Positions 54,212 through 62,054 of a stretch of DNA of 64,000 bases are shown in pieces. Position numbers and translations under genes: made by a program. This stretch comes from Pseudomonas paracarnis (GTDB lineage: Bacteria; Pseudomonadota; Gammaproteobacteria; Pseudomonadales; Pseudomonadaceae). The DNA is taken from contig NZ_CAJFCN010000005.1 of the NCBI RefSeq assembly GCF_904063055.1, positions 1 to 64,000 of the forward strand, given 5' to 3'. How positions within the stretch are numbered: position 1 is the stretch's first letter; every line of letters starts with the position of its first letter. The notes beneath the pieces were generated by a model that searched no databases, was not told the DNA's origin, and saw nothing but the letters and a program-made list of their open reading frames with translations.

Positions 54212-54650
54212 GCACGGCTCCGAAGGCAAAGATGCGCTGCATTCTACCCCCGAAGACGACCCGAGACCGAAGCTATTGCCGAGGGTGTTGGGCTCATTGG
54301 CGATTGTCGGCTTGATGATTGGCTTGATGATCGGTCGCTTGACCACCCCCGAGCCGCTTGAGCTGCAACAGGTAGAACCTGAGGCGGATGGTTTGGTGGT
54401 GTGGTTCAACGACGAACCCAAGCTGCACGGCGAGCATATCGACGGCACCGTGGCGTTGCTGTTTGACGCCCAGGGCAAGGCTGCCAGCGGGCAGCTCAAG
54501 GTCAATGACAAGGACGTGAATTGGCGCATACGCAAGACCGATGCTGGCCTGCTGCTGAACCTGGTGGCGGCTCGGCCGTTGCGTGGGGAGTGGAGCGGTG
54601 CAGAGGTCGATGGCCGCTGGCGGCTGGAGATCCATCTCCAAGAGCAATAA
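54210..54650 (+). CDS. Hypothetical single-TM protein, 146 aa
   Basis: A 146-residue protein with a ~25-residue charged cytoplasmic N-terminus, one TM (VLGSLAIVGLMIGLMIGRL) and a beta-rich periplasmic tail (GLVVWFNDEPKLHGEHIDGTVALLF). I recognise no family. It occupies the position of PA5126 in PAO1 as I recall it. The start is the ATG at 54210, overlapping the trmL start on the other strand, so the ribosome sites of each gene lie inside the other's coding sequence or leader. The sRNA promoter lies in its 3' end. Confidence 0.8.
   Translation: MHGSEGKDALHSTPEDDPRPKLLPRVLGSLAIVGLMIGLMIGRLTTPEPLELQQVEPEADGLVVWFNDEPKLHGEHIDGTVALLFDAQGKAASGQLKVNDKDVNWRIRKTDAGLLLNLVAARPLRGEWSGAEVDGRWRLEIHLQEQ
54568..54583 (+). 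promoter_or_regulatory. Sigma-54 promoter for the NrsZ-like sRNA
   Basis: CGGCTCGGCCGTTGCG matches TGGCACG-N4-TTGCW at 9 of 12 informative positions, with the invariant GG and GC 10 bp apart. It lies inside the 3' end of the 146-aa gene and predicts a transcript start at about 54594. No clear NtrC palindrome was found in the 150 bp upstream. Confidence 0.5.
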
Positions 54651-54867
54651 AAGAGGGAGTTCCCGGCCTGCCTGTACCAGGGCTCCCAAAACGGGGTGAA
54701 GCCTGAGGCTTCGGTGTTAAAGAGGGGATTCTCGGCCTGCCTGTACCAAGGTCCCCGAAACTGGGTGGTACTGGGGTTATTGCAGGGGGCGTGCCAAAAC
54801 TTGCAATTGCTGCTTGAAAAAAATGCCAAAAAGCGCAAAGCCCCGGAATACGGGGCTTTGTTTGTTT
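54594..54867 (+). ncRNA. nrsZ: Predicted NrsZ-like nitrogen-regulated sRNA
   Basis: A predicted transcript of about 270 nt from a sigma-54 promoter to a strong terminator, between ntrC and the 146-aa gene. It contains two modules 69 nt apart that share CGGCCTGCCTGTACCA (54664 and 54733). Each is held in the loop of a hairpin: GGGAG (54655-54659) with CTCCC (54683-54687), and GGGGA (54724-54728) with TCCCC (54752-54756). The stem bases differ in compensating pairs. From memory, P. aeruginosa NrsZ is an NtrC/sigma-54-dependent, processed sRNA of ~226 nt with repeated stem-loops downstream of ntrC, which fits well. Confidence 0.75.
54836..54867 (+). terminator. Terminator of the NrsZ-like sRNA
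   Basis: CAAAGCCCCG (54836-54845) pairs with CGGGGCTTTG (54851-54860) around a 5-nt loop, followed by TTTGTTT on the plus strand. This fixes the transcript orientation as rightward. Confidence 0.88.
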
Positions 54868-55095
54868 CTGCTGCTAAGAAATTTGTAGCGAAAGCGATAG
54901 GCGAGTTTTCTGGTCTGTGCTCAATGCCGGTTCATCGTGCATTGAAGCGGTGCACAGTCTGCAGGCATTGCACAAAACCAATGTGGGAGCTGGCTTGCCT
55001 GCGATGACGGCGTGTCAGCCCTATACTGGGTGACCGACACACCGTCATCGCGGGCAAGCCCGGCTCCCACACGGGGCCTTCAGCGGTGTTGGGGT
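54868..55095. other. Intergenic end of ntrC region with REPIN
   Basis: After the sRNA terminator about 110 bp hold nothing that I can assign, then a REPIN at 54982-55071 (TGTGGGAGCTGGCTTGCCTGCGAT and the inverted ATCGCGGGCAAGCCCGGCTCCCACA) leads to the convergent ntrC stop. Confidence 0.7.
54982..55071. repeat. REPIN
   Basis: Left arm of the GTGGGAGCTGGC type and right arm of the GCCCGGCTCCCAC type, about 40 bp apart, with matching inner flanks (GATGACGGCGTGTC and GACACACCGTCATC). The inner flanks extend the pairing, so the whole element can fold as one long hairpin. Confidence 0.9.
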
Positions 55096-56532
55096 TCAGG
55101 CTTCATCACCCTCGTCATCATCCCCACCATCCACCTTCATCCCCAATTCCTTGATCTTGCGCGTCAGGGTATTGCGCCCCCAACCCAGCAGCACGGCGGC
55201 ATCACGGCGGCGGCCGGCGGTGTGTTTGAGCGCGGTCTCGATCATGATCCGCTCGAACGCTGGCACGGCGCTGTCCAGCAGGTTCGACTGGCCGCGTGCC
55301 AAGGCCTGGTCGGCCCATTGGCGCAGCGCCTGTTCCCAGTTGGTCACGGGAGCCGAGTCCTGCGGCAGGCTCAGCAGCTCCGGCGGCAGGTCGCTGATGT
55401 GCACTTCGCGCCCGGAGGCCATTACGGTGATCCAGCGGCAGGTGTTCTCCAGCTGGCGCACGTTGCCGGGCCACGGCAGATTCTTGAGGTATTCCTCGGT
55501 CTCGCTTTTGAGCAGCTTGGGCTCCACCGCCAGCTCCAGGGCGGCGCGGCTGAGGAAATGGCGGGCGAGGGTAGGGATATCTTCGCGGCGGTCCGACATG
55601 CGCGGAATGTGGATGCGGATCACGTTGAGGCGGTGGAACAAGTCCTCACGGAATTTACCCGCATGCACCAGTGTTTCCAGGTTCTGGTGGGTGGCCGCGA
55701 TGATGCGCACATCCACCTTCACCGGCGTATGCCCGCCCACACGATAGAACTCGCCGTCAGCCAGCACGCGCAGCAAGCGAGTCTGAGTATCGGCCGGCAT
55801 GTCGCCGATTTCATCGAGGAACAGTGTGCCGCCGTCCGCCTGTTCAAAGCGTCCGCGACGCAGGTTGGCTGCCCCGGTGAACGCGCCTTTTTCATGGCCG
55901 AACAGCTCGGACTCCATCAAATCCTTGGGAATCGCCGCCATATTCAGTGCGATAAACGGCGAGGCCGCCCGAGGGCTGTGGCGGTGCAGGGCGTGGGCCA
56001 CCAGTTCTTTACCGGTCCCCGATTCGCCGTTGATCAACACGGTGATGTTGGAATGGCTCAAGCGCCCGATGGCGCGAAACACTTCCTGCATCGCCGGCGC
56101 TTCCCCGATGATTTCCGGAGTACGGGTCAGGGTCGGCGGCGCTTCCTGGTTCTGTTGTTCCTGGGCGTGCTGGTTGGCGCGTTTGACCAGCGCTACCGCC
56201 TCATCCACGTCAAATGGCTTGGGCAGGTATTCAAAGGCGCCGCCCTGATAGGACGCGACAGCGCTGTCCAGGTCCGAGTGGGCGGTCATGATGATCACCG
56301 GCAAGCGCGGGTGCTGCTCGCGAATGCGCGCCAGCAAGTCCAGGCCACTGGCCCCAGGCATGCGGATATCGGAAATGATCACGTCCGGTTGCTGACGTGC
56401 CAGGCGGCTCATCACCCCATCGGCGCTGTCGAAGCTCTGGGTGGTCATGCCTTCTTGTTGCAAGGCTTTTTCGAGGACCCAGCGGATAGAACGGTCGTCG
56501 TCGACGATCCAGACAGTTTCACTACGGCTCAT
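55096..56532 (-). CDS. ntrC: NtrC, nitrogen regulator (sigma-54 activator)
   Basis: A 478-residue response regulator. Receiver domain with D54 region IISDIRMPGASG, AAA+ domain with Walker A NGESGTGKE and GAFTGA, and a C-terminal Fis-type HTH (GRRRDAAVLLGWGRNTLTRKI). Phosphorylated by NtrB under nitrogen limitation it activates RpoN promoters such as glnA. An acidic tail (GGDDDEGDEA) ends it. Coupled to ntrB by a 4-bp overlap. Confidence 0.97.
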   Translation of the reverse strand: MSRSETVWIVDDDRSIRWVLEKALQQEGMTTQSFDSADGVMSRLARQQPDVIISDIRMPGASGLDLLARIREQHPRLPVIIMTAHSDLDSAVASYQGGAFEYLPKPFDVDEAVALVKRANQHAQEQQNQEAPPTLTRTPEIIGEAPAMQEVFRAIGRLSHSNITVLINGESGTGKELVAHALHRHSPRAASPFIALNMAAIPKDLMESELFGHEKGAFTGAANLRRGRFEQADGGTLFLDEIGDMPADTQTRLLRVLADGEFYRVGGHTPVKVDVRIIAATHQNLETLVHAGKFREDLFHRLNVIRIHIPRMSDRREDIPTLARHFLSRAALELAVEPKLLKSETEEYLKNLPWPGNVRQLENTCRWITVMASGREVHISDLPPELLSLPQDSAPVTNWEQALRQWADQALARGQSNLLDSAVPAFERIMIETALKHTAGRRRDAAVLLGWGRNTLTRKIKELGMKVDGGDDDEGDEA

Positions 56533-57614
56533 GTCGTGGGGGCTCCTTGTTCCAATGGCAGGAAGATCGAGAACGTGGTGTGGCCGGGGTGGCTCTCACA
56601 TTCGATCAGGCCCTGGTGCTGGCTGATGATGTTCTGGGTAATGGCCAGGCCTAGCCCGGTACCGTCCGGGCGGCCGCTGACCATGGGAAAAAAGATGGTT
56701 TCCTGCAGCTCCGCAGGAATGCCGGGGCCGTTGTCGATGATCTCGACCTTGGTCACCAGGCGATGGCGCACATGGCCGATGGTGAACTGGCGCAGGGCGC
56801 GGGTGCGCAAACTGATGCGGCCCAGGCGCAGCTCGTTCTGGCTGCTGATGGCCTGCATGGCGTTGCGCACGATGTTGAGCACCGCCTGGATCATCTGCTC
56901 GCGGTCGATCAACACGTCGGGAATGCTTGGGTCGTAGTCGCGCACCAAGGTGATGCAACCTTGGCTTTCGGCCTCGACCAATTGGCAGACGCGCTCCAGC
57001 ACCTCATGCACGTTGGTCATCGCCAGGGACGGCAGCTTGTTGGAGCCGAGCATACGGTCTACCAGGTTACGCAGACGGTCGGCTTCTTCGATGATGACGT
57101 TGGTGTAGTCCTTGAGGTGCTCGTCCGGCAGCTCGCGGGACAACAACTGTGCCGCGCCGCGAATGCCGCCCAACGGGTTCTTGATCTCATGGGCGAGGCC
57201 GCGCACCAGCATCTTGCTGGTTTCTTGCTTGGACAGCTGTGCTTCCTCCTTGGTGATACGCAGCAGGCGGTCGCGGGGGTGGACTTCGAGCAGCAACAGG
57301 GTCGCGCCATTGCTCAGGATTGGGGTTACGGCGTAGTCGACGGTCAACGTTTGCCCGGTCAGCGCGGTGAGCATCGCTTCGCGCTTGGTGAACGGGTGTG
57401 CCTGCTCCACGGCCTGGCGCAACGAGCTCAAGGCTTCGGCCGACTCGGTGAACAATTCGCTGATGAACTGCCCATGGCTGCGCTGGCCGCTGATCGCCAG
57501 GAGCATCTCCGCCGCCGGGTTCATGTACTCAAGGCGCAGGTCGGCATTGAGCAGGATGGTCGCGGTGGTCAGGTTGTCGAGTAACAAACGGTGCAGTGCA
57601 TCGCTGATGGTCAT
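56529..57614 (-). CDS. ntrB: NtrB, nitrogen sensor kinase/phosphatase
   Basis: A 361-residue soluble kinase: PAS domain (residues ~10-110), H-box GLAHEIKNPLGGIRGAAQLL, then ATP-binding N, G1 (DNGPGIPAE) and G2 (GTGLGLAI) boxes. PII (GlnB/GlnK) controls its switch between kinase and NtrC phosphatase. Its upstream region has an RpoN promoter and an NtrC site, so the pair is probably autoregulated. Confidence 0.97.
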   Translation of the reverse strand: MTISDALHRLLLDNLTTATILLNADLRLEYMNPAAEMLLAISGQRSHGQFISELFTESAEALSSLRQAVEQAHPFTKREAMLTALTGQTLTVDYAVTPILSNGATLLLLEVHPRDRLLRITKEEAQLSKQETSKMLVRGLAHEIKNPLGGIRGAAQLLSRELPDEHLKDYTNVIIEEADRLRNLVDRMLGSNKLPSLAMTNVHEVLERVCQLVEAESQGCITLVRDYDPSIPDVLIDREQMIQAVLNIVRNAMQAISSQNELRLGRISLRTRALRQFTIGHVRHRLVTKVEIIDNGPGIPAELQETIFFPMVSGRPDGTGLGLAITQNIISQHQGLIECESHPGHTTFSIFLPLEQGAPTT

Positions 57615-57670
57615 CGGGACCTCTTTTGGAGCAAGGCGTGGGCTTGAGGCACACGCTGATACAAGGAAAA

Positions 57671-57686
57671 TGCAAAAACCAAACCA
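57671..57686 (-). promoter_or_regulatory. Sigma-54 promoter of ntrBC
   Basis: On the minus strand TGGTTTGGTTTTTGCA keeps the invariant GG and TTGC with exact spacing (TGG-N8-TTGC). Transcription would start near 57660, 45 nt before ntrB. Confidence 0.55.
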
Positions 57687-57813
57687 AGGCTCCGAAAAGA
57701 AGCGCTAATGCCCTGAAATAAGGGGTTCAGGCGCGAAACTGTGGCGTTCTGCCAGCCTCAACGGGAAGTTTCGAACCAAAATGGGCTGGGCAATTGAGAA
57801 GGGTGCAGGCTAT

Positions 57814-57830
57814 CGCACCAATATAGTGCG
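57814..57830 (-). promoter_or_regulatory. NtrC-binding palindrome upstream of ntrBC
   Basis: CGCACCAATATAGTGCG matches the NtrC consensus TGCACCA-N3-TGGTGCA at 11 of 14 positions with both GCAC/GTGC cores. It is about 130 bp upstream of the -24 element, a normal enhancer distance. Confidence 0.65.
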
Positions 57831-57881
57831 GTTTTGTGAAGGTTGTTCAGCCACTGAAGATTGAAGGCAAATCGCAGTCAG

Positions 57882-57953
57882 TGTGGGAGCTGGCTTGCCT
57901 GCGATAGCTGTGGTGCATTCAACACGGTTATCGCAGGCAAGCCAGCTCCCACA
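57882..57953. repeat. REPIN, short-spacer form
   Basis: TGTGGGAGCTGGCTTGCCTGCGATA and the inverted TATCGCAGGCAAGCCAGCTCCCACA form perfectly matching arms with only about 22 bp between them, shorter than the other REPINs here. Confidence 0.92.
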
Positions 57954-57977
57954 TTTTTAATTGGATTTGCAGTCCTT

Positions 57978-58514
57978 TTAACCTTTATAGATGCAAAGCT
58001 CGGCGGTGGCGCGGATCATCGCCAGCTGGCGCAGCGGATCATTCAGCGGTTCGTGCACGGCCTCGGCCAGCCATTGGGGGCATTTGGGGTCTGTGCGCAG
58101 GGGCGTGAAGTCAGCCAGCTGCTGCAGCAGCCTTTTTTGCAGCGCGTCCAATTGCGGGCGAATCTGCTGGACCAGGTCCGGGCGCGGGTCGTCGGGCGCT
58201 TTGCCCTGGAACTGCCAGTCGGACAGGTGGGTATATTGCACCAGTTTGTTGGCTTCGATCTGGGCGGCGAAGAACTGCTCGGCAGCGGCCGGGTCCAGCT
58301 TGTAGCTCGGCGCCTGGGCAGTGACGCTGGCGATCACCTCTTGTTCGCGCTTCTTGTCCTCCACGGGCTTGTGGCTGTCCCACTTGCTCAGTGCTACCTG
58401 GTCGGCAATCTCAAGGCGTTCGGCGATGCTGTTGAGCAGGGGTTCGAGCGTAGGCGGCGCAGCGCTCGCACTGGCACTGATGAACAGCAGGGCAAATACA
58501 AGTCGATATCTCAA
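57978..58514 (-). CDS. Secreted monofunctional chorismate mutase (AroQ-gamma type)
   Basis: A 178-residue protein with a signal peptide (LVFALLFISASASA) and an all-helical AroQ domain: LLNSIAERLEIADQVALSKW, KKREQEVIASVTAQA and FFAAQIEANKLVQ are the signature helices. Converts chorismate to prephenate in the periplasm; the reason for a secreted enzyme is unclear. The start is TTG at 58514 with AGGAGA 8 nt upstream, the first sensible start outside the REPIN. It sits between glnA and ntrBC on the same strand. Confidence 0.85.
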   Translation of the reverse strand: MRYRLVFALLFISASASAAPPTLEPLLNSIAERLEIADQVALSKWDSHKPVEDKKREQEVIASVTAQAPSYKLDPAAAEQFFAAQIEANKLVQYTHLSDWQFQGKAPDDPRPDLVQQIRPQLDALQKRLLQQLADFTPLRTDPKCPQWLAEAVHEPLNDPLRQLAMIRATAELCIYKG

Positions 58515-58525
58515 AGGTGATCTCC

Positions 58526-58614
58526 TGTGGGAGCGGGCTTGCCCGCGATGGCGGTGTGTCAGTGATACAGCAGGTGGCCGGCAGTGCGCTATCGCAGGCA
58601 AGCCAGCTCCCACA
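58526..58614. repeat. REPIN abutting the chorismate mutase ribosome site
   Basis: TGTGGGAGCGGGCTTGCCCGCGATGG on the left and the inverted TATCGCAGGCAAGCCAGCTCCCACA on the right. The left end touches the AGGAGA that serves the TTG start at 58514. Confidence 0.9.
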
Positions 58615-58656
58615 CTTTGATTGGGTTTGCAGAGTTGGCGTAGCGTAACGCCCAGG

Positions 58657-58689
58657 CAAAAAAAAAGACCTCCCGAAAGAGGTCTTTTT
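58657..58689 (-). terminator. Terminator of glnA
   Basis: GACCTC (58667-58672) pairs with GAGGTC (58679-58684), extended by A-T pairs; on the minus strand it is followed by a run of nine T. It is 30 bp past the glnA stop. Confidence 0.92.
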
Positions 58690-58719
58690 CATCACGCTGC
58701 CTCAAGCAGCGCTACCGGA

Positions 58720-60126
58720 TCAGCAGCTGTAGTACAGCTCGTATTCCAGTGGGTGTACGAAGGTGCGTACTTTGATTTCTTCTTCGCTTTTCAGGGCGAT
58801 GTAAGCGTCGATGAAGTCGTCGCTGAAAACGCCGCCTTTGGTCAGGAACGCACGGCCCTTGTCCAGCTCTTCCAGGGCTTCTTTCAGGCTGCCGCACACT
58901 TGTGGGATCTCTTTGGCCTCTTCAGGCGGCAGGTCGTACAAGTTTTTGTCGGCGGCGTCGCCAGGGTGGATCTTGTTCTGGATACCGTCCAGGCCGGCCA
59001 TCATCAGGGCGGCGAAGGCCAGGTAAGGGTTGGCAGCCGGGTCTGGGAAGCGCGCTTCGATACGACGGCCTTTAGGGCTGTTGACGTAAGGAATACGGAT
59101 CGAGGCGGAGCGGTTGCGTGCCGAGTAGGCCAGCATCACCGGCGCTTCAAAACCTGGGACCAGACGCTTGTAGGAGTTGGTCGACGGGTTGGTGAAGCCG
59201 TTCAGGGCCTTGCCGTGCTTGATGATGCCGCCGATGAAGTACAGGGCGGTATCGGACAGGCCGGCATAGCCTTCGCCAGCGAAGGTGTTCTTGCCGTCTT
59301 TGGAAATCGATACGTGAACGTGCATGCCTGAGCCGTTATCGCCGTACAGCGGCTTAGGCATGAAGGTAGCGGTGCGGCCATAGGCATCGGCAACGTTGTG
59401 CACGCAGTATTTCAGAGTTTGAACTTCGTCAGCCTTCTTCACCAGCGTGTTGAATTTCACGCCGATTTCGTTCTGGCCGGCAGTCGCCACTTCGTGGTGG
59501 TGAACTTCAACGGTCTGGCCCATTTCTTCCAGTGCGTTGCACATGGAGGTACGGATTTCATGGTCGAAGTCGAACGGTGGTACTGGGAAGTAGCCGCCTT
59601 TCACGCCTGGACGGTGGCCTTTGTTGCCGCCTTCCACGTCCTGGTCGGACATCCACGAACCTTGCTCGGAGAAAATCTTGAACATGGAGCCGGAGATGTC
59701 GGATTTGAACTTCACCGAGTCGAAGATGAAGAACTCTGGCTCAGGGCCGAAGAATGCGGTGTCGCCGATACCGGTGGACTTCAGGTATTCCTCGGCACGG
59801 TGGGCGATGGCGCGTGGGTCGCGGTCATAGCCTTGCATGGTCGAAGGCTCGATGATGTCGCACACCAGGATCAGGGTTGGCTCTTCGGTGAACGGGTCGA
59901 GTACGGCGGTGCTGTCGTCTGGCAGCAGGATCATGTCGGAGGCTTCGATGCCTTTCCAGCCGGCGATGGAGGAACCGTCGAACATCTTGCCGACTTCGAA
60001 GAAGTCATCTTCCAGCGCATCGCGAGCCGGCATGGTCACGTGGTGCTGAGTGCCTTTTGTGTCCGTGAAGCGCAGATCAATCCATTTAACGTCATGATCT
60101 TTGATGAGTTGAACCGACTTCGACAT
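58720..60126 (-). CDS. glnA: GlnA, glutamine synthetase type I
   Basis: A 468-residue dodecameric enzyme that makes glutamine from glutamate, ammonia and ATP. It shows [17 protein letters not shown], the ATP site [16 protein letters not shown], and the adenylylation Tyr in NLYDLPPEE, so it is the GSI-beta form controlled by GlnE. GGAGGA 6 nt before the ATG at 60126 decides the start; an in-frame ATG at 60213 is too far upstream. Expression is expected from the sigma-54/NtrC promoter just upstream. Confidence 0.98.
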   Translation of the reverse strand: MSKSVQLIKDHDVKWIDLRFTDTKGTQHHVTMPARDALEDDFFEVGKMFDGSSIAGWKGIEASDMILLPDDSTAVLDPFTEEPTLILVCDIIEPSTMQGYDRDPRAIAHRAEEYLKSTGIGDTAFFGPEPEFFIFDSVKFKSDISGSMFKIFSEQGSWMSDQDVEGGNKGHRPGVKGGYFPVPPFDFDHEIRTSMCNALEEMGQTVEVHHHEVATAGQNEIGVKFNTLVKKADEVQTLKYCVHNVADAYGRTATFMPKPLYGDNGSGMHVHVSISKDGKNTFAGEGYAGLSDTALYFIGGIIKHGKALNGFTNPSTNSYKRLVPGFEAPVMLAYSARNRSASIRIPYVNSPKGRRIEARFPDPAANPYLAFAALMMAGLDGIQNKIHPGDAADKNLYDLPPEEAKEIPQVCGSLKEALEELDKGRAFLTKGGVFSDDFIDAYIALKSEEEIKVRTFVHPLEYELYYSC

Positions 60127-60228
60127 GGTGTCCTCCGGGTGGCTTCGGGCTTGGGTAGTGGAGTTAGCCCTTAGAATTTGGGTGATGCCGGCGCGGATAC
60201 TCCGCCAAGGCAACCTGCCTCACAAGAG

Positions 60229-60244
60229 AGCAAATTGCATGCCA
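60229..60244 (-). promoter_or_regulatory. glnA: Sigma-54 promoter of glnA
   Basis: On the minus strand TGGCATGCAATTTGCT fits TGGCACG-N4-TTGCW with one mismatch and exact spacing. Transcription would start near 60218, giving a 92-nt leader. Confidence 0.88.
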
Positions 60245-60347
60245 GTGCGCCAACATGGCCGTTTTGCCTCAAAATAGCCCCTATAACGGTGCAATCGGCA
60301 AAAACGGCATAAATCGCGCACTGCAATGTAGCGTTTATTTGTGTAAA

Positions 60348-60364
60348 TGACCCGTTTTGGTGCA
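60348..60364 (-). promoter_or_regulatory. NtrC-like site upstream of glnA
   Basis: TGCACCAAAACGGGTCA has a perfect left half (TGCACCA) and 4 of 7 matches in the right half of the NtrC palindrome; it is about 105 bp from the -24 element. A weaker half-site, TGCACCG, is at 60287-60293. Confidence 0.55.
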
Positions 60365-60380
60365 TTGCGTAGGCAATGCA
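60361..60380. promoter_or_regulatory. Perfect inverted repeat between glnA and thiI
   Basis: TGCATTGC, four bases (GTAG), then GCAATGCA. It overlaps the edge of the NtrC-like site and ends 10 bp before the thiI -35, so it may be a regulator site for either gene. Confidence 0.5.
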
Positions 60381-60390
60381 TATTAACTGG

Positions 60391-60418
60391 TTAAACCTTG
60401 AGCGATTTCCGCTATAAT
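60391..60418 (+). promoter_or_regulatory. Sigma-70 promoter of thiI
   Basis: TTAAAC (60391-60396) and a perfect TATAAT (60413-60418) with a 16-bp spacer, predicting a start near 60425 and a leader of about 36 nt. Confidence 0.6.
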
Positions 60419-60460
60419 CCGCGCCCCCCTTTTTCAGCAGGCCCGGCGCGCGCTGTTTCC

Positions 60461-61915
60461 ATGAAATTAATCGTTAAAGTCTTCCCCGAGATCACCATCA
60501 AAAGCCGACCGGTACGGACGCGTTTCATCCGTCAGTTGGCCAAGAACATCCGTGCCGTGCTCCGTGATCTGGACCCGGCTGTGGTGGTGAACGGCGTGTG
60601 GGACAACCTCGAGCTGGAAACCCGCATTACCGACGCCAAAGCCTTGAAGGACATGACCGAGCGCCTGAGCTGCATGCCGGGCATCGCGCATTTCCTGCAG
60701 GTGGATGAGTACCCGCTGGGCGACTTCGACGACATCACCGAAAAGTGCAAGCAGCACTACGGTAATGCGCTTGAAGGCAAGATTTTTTCGGTGCGTTGCA
60801 AGCGTGCCGGCAAGCACCCGTTCAGCTCCATGGATGTCGAGAAATACGTCGGCAGCAAGCTGCGTCGCGAGTGCGGTGCCGCTGGAATTTCCCTCAAAGC
60901 GCCGCAAATTGAAGTGCGCATGGAAATTCGCGACCAACGGTTGTTCGTGATCCACAGCCAGCACAACAGCATCGGCGGCTACCCGCTGGGTGCCTTGGAA
61001 CAGACCCTGGTATTGATGTCCGGCGGTTTCGATTCCACGGTGGCGGCCTACCAGATCATGCGTCGCGGCCTGATGAGCCATTTCTGCTTCTTCAACCTGG
61101 GCGGGCGTGCACACGAATTGGGCGTGATGGAAGTCGCGCACTTTATCTGGAAGAAGTACGGCAGCTCCCAGCGCGTGCTATTTGTAAGCGTGCCGTTCGA
61201 GGAAGTGCTGGGCGAAATTCTCGGCAAAGTCGATAACAGTCATATGGGCGTAGTATTGAAGCGTATGATGTTGCGCGCTGCGTCCCGAATCGCCGATCAA
61301 TTGCAGATCGACGCCCTGGTGACCGGCGAAGCGATTTCCCAGGTTTCCAGCCAGACGCTGCCGAACCTGTCGATCATTGATTGCGTGACCGAGAAGCTGG
61401 TGCTGCGCCCGCTGATCGCCAGCCACAAGCAGGACATCATCGACCTGGCCGAGCAAATCGGCACCGCCGACTTTGCCAAGCATATGCCTGAATACTGCGG
61501 GGTCATTTCGGTGAACCCCAAGACCCACGCCAAGCGTCACCGCGTGGAGCATGAAGAAAAAGAATTCGACATGGCGATTCTGGAGCGTGCGCTCGAGAAC
61601 GCCAAGCTGGTGCCAATCGATCGAGTGATCGACGAATTGGGCCAGGATGTGCAGATCGAAGAAGTCAGCGAAGCCCTGGCCGGCCAGATCATCATCGACA
61701 TCCGTCACCCGGATGCCGCCGACGACGAGCCGCTGGAGATTCCTGGCATCGACGTACAAACGCTGCCGTTCTATGCATTGAACGCGCGTTTCAAGGAACT
61801 GGATGACAGCCGTCAGTACCTGCTGTATTGCGACAAAGGCGTGATGAGTCGCCTGCATGCCCACCATTTGCTCAGTGAGGGGCATGCCAATGTGCGCGTT
61901 TATCGACCGAGCTAA
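60461..61915 (+). CDS. thiI: ThiI, tRNA 4-thiouridine synthase
   Basis: A 484-residue enzyme: N-terminal ferredoxin-like and THUMP domains (residues ~1-165), PP-loop adenylation domain with SGGFDST at about 187-193, and a C-terminal rhodanese domain. The persulfide Cys is C457 (LLYCDKG) and the partner C346 lies in EYCGVIS. It makes s4U8 in tRNA and may supply sulfur for thiamine. I chose the ATG at 60461, which follows the promoter. Confidence 0.97.
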   Translation: MKLIVKVFPEITIKSRPVRTRFIRQLAKNIRAVLRDLDPAVVVNGVWDNLELETRITDAKALKDMTERLSCMPGIAHFLQVDEYPLGDFDDITEKCKQHYGNALEGKIFSVRCKRAGKHPFSSMDVEKYVGSKLRRECGAAGISLKAPQIEVRMEIRDQRLFVIHSQHNSIGGYPLGALEQTLVLMSGGFDSTVAAYQIMRRGLMSHFCFFNLGGRAHELGVMEVAHFIWKKYGSSQRVLFVSVPFEEVLGEILGKVDNSHMGVVLKRMMLRAASRIADQLQIDALVTGEAISQVSSQTLPNLSIIDCVTEKLVLRPLIASHKQDIIDLAEQIGTADFAKHMPEYCGVISVNPKTHAKRHRVEHEEKEFDMAILERALENAKLVPIDRVIDELGQDVQIEEVSEALAGQIIIDIRHPDAADDEPLEIPGIDVQTLPFYALNARFKELDDSRQYLLYCDKGVMSRLHAHHLLSEGHANVRVYRPS

Positions 61916-62054
61916 GAGCCCGGGGCTGTTTGCCTGTGGCCTGCGTCACCGGCCCCCCGACTCTGCCGTCAAGCTGTAACGGCAAGGCCTGACTCTACTG
62001 TTAATCGCTGCCACGACCTGTCAGCACACCGAATCCTCTGATCGAGATACACAA

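Larger units (their letters stand above)
57615..57977. other. Control region upstream of ntrBC
   Basis: This 363-bp gap contains a sigma-54 promoter match (57671-57686), an NtrC-type palindrome (57814-57830) and a REPIN (57882-57953) next to the chorismate mutase gene end. No gene is supported. Confidence 0.75.
60127..60460. other. Divergent control region glnA / thiI
   Basis: These 334 bp contain the glnA sigma-54 promoter, two NtrC-like half-sites, a perfect 8-bp inverted repeat and the thiI promoter. No gene. Confidence 0.85.
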
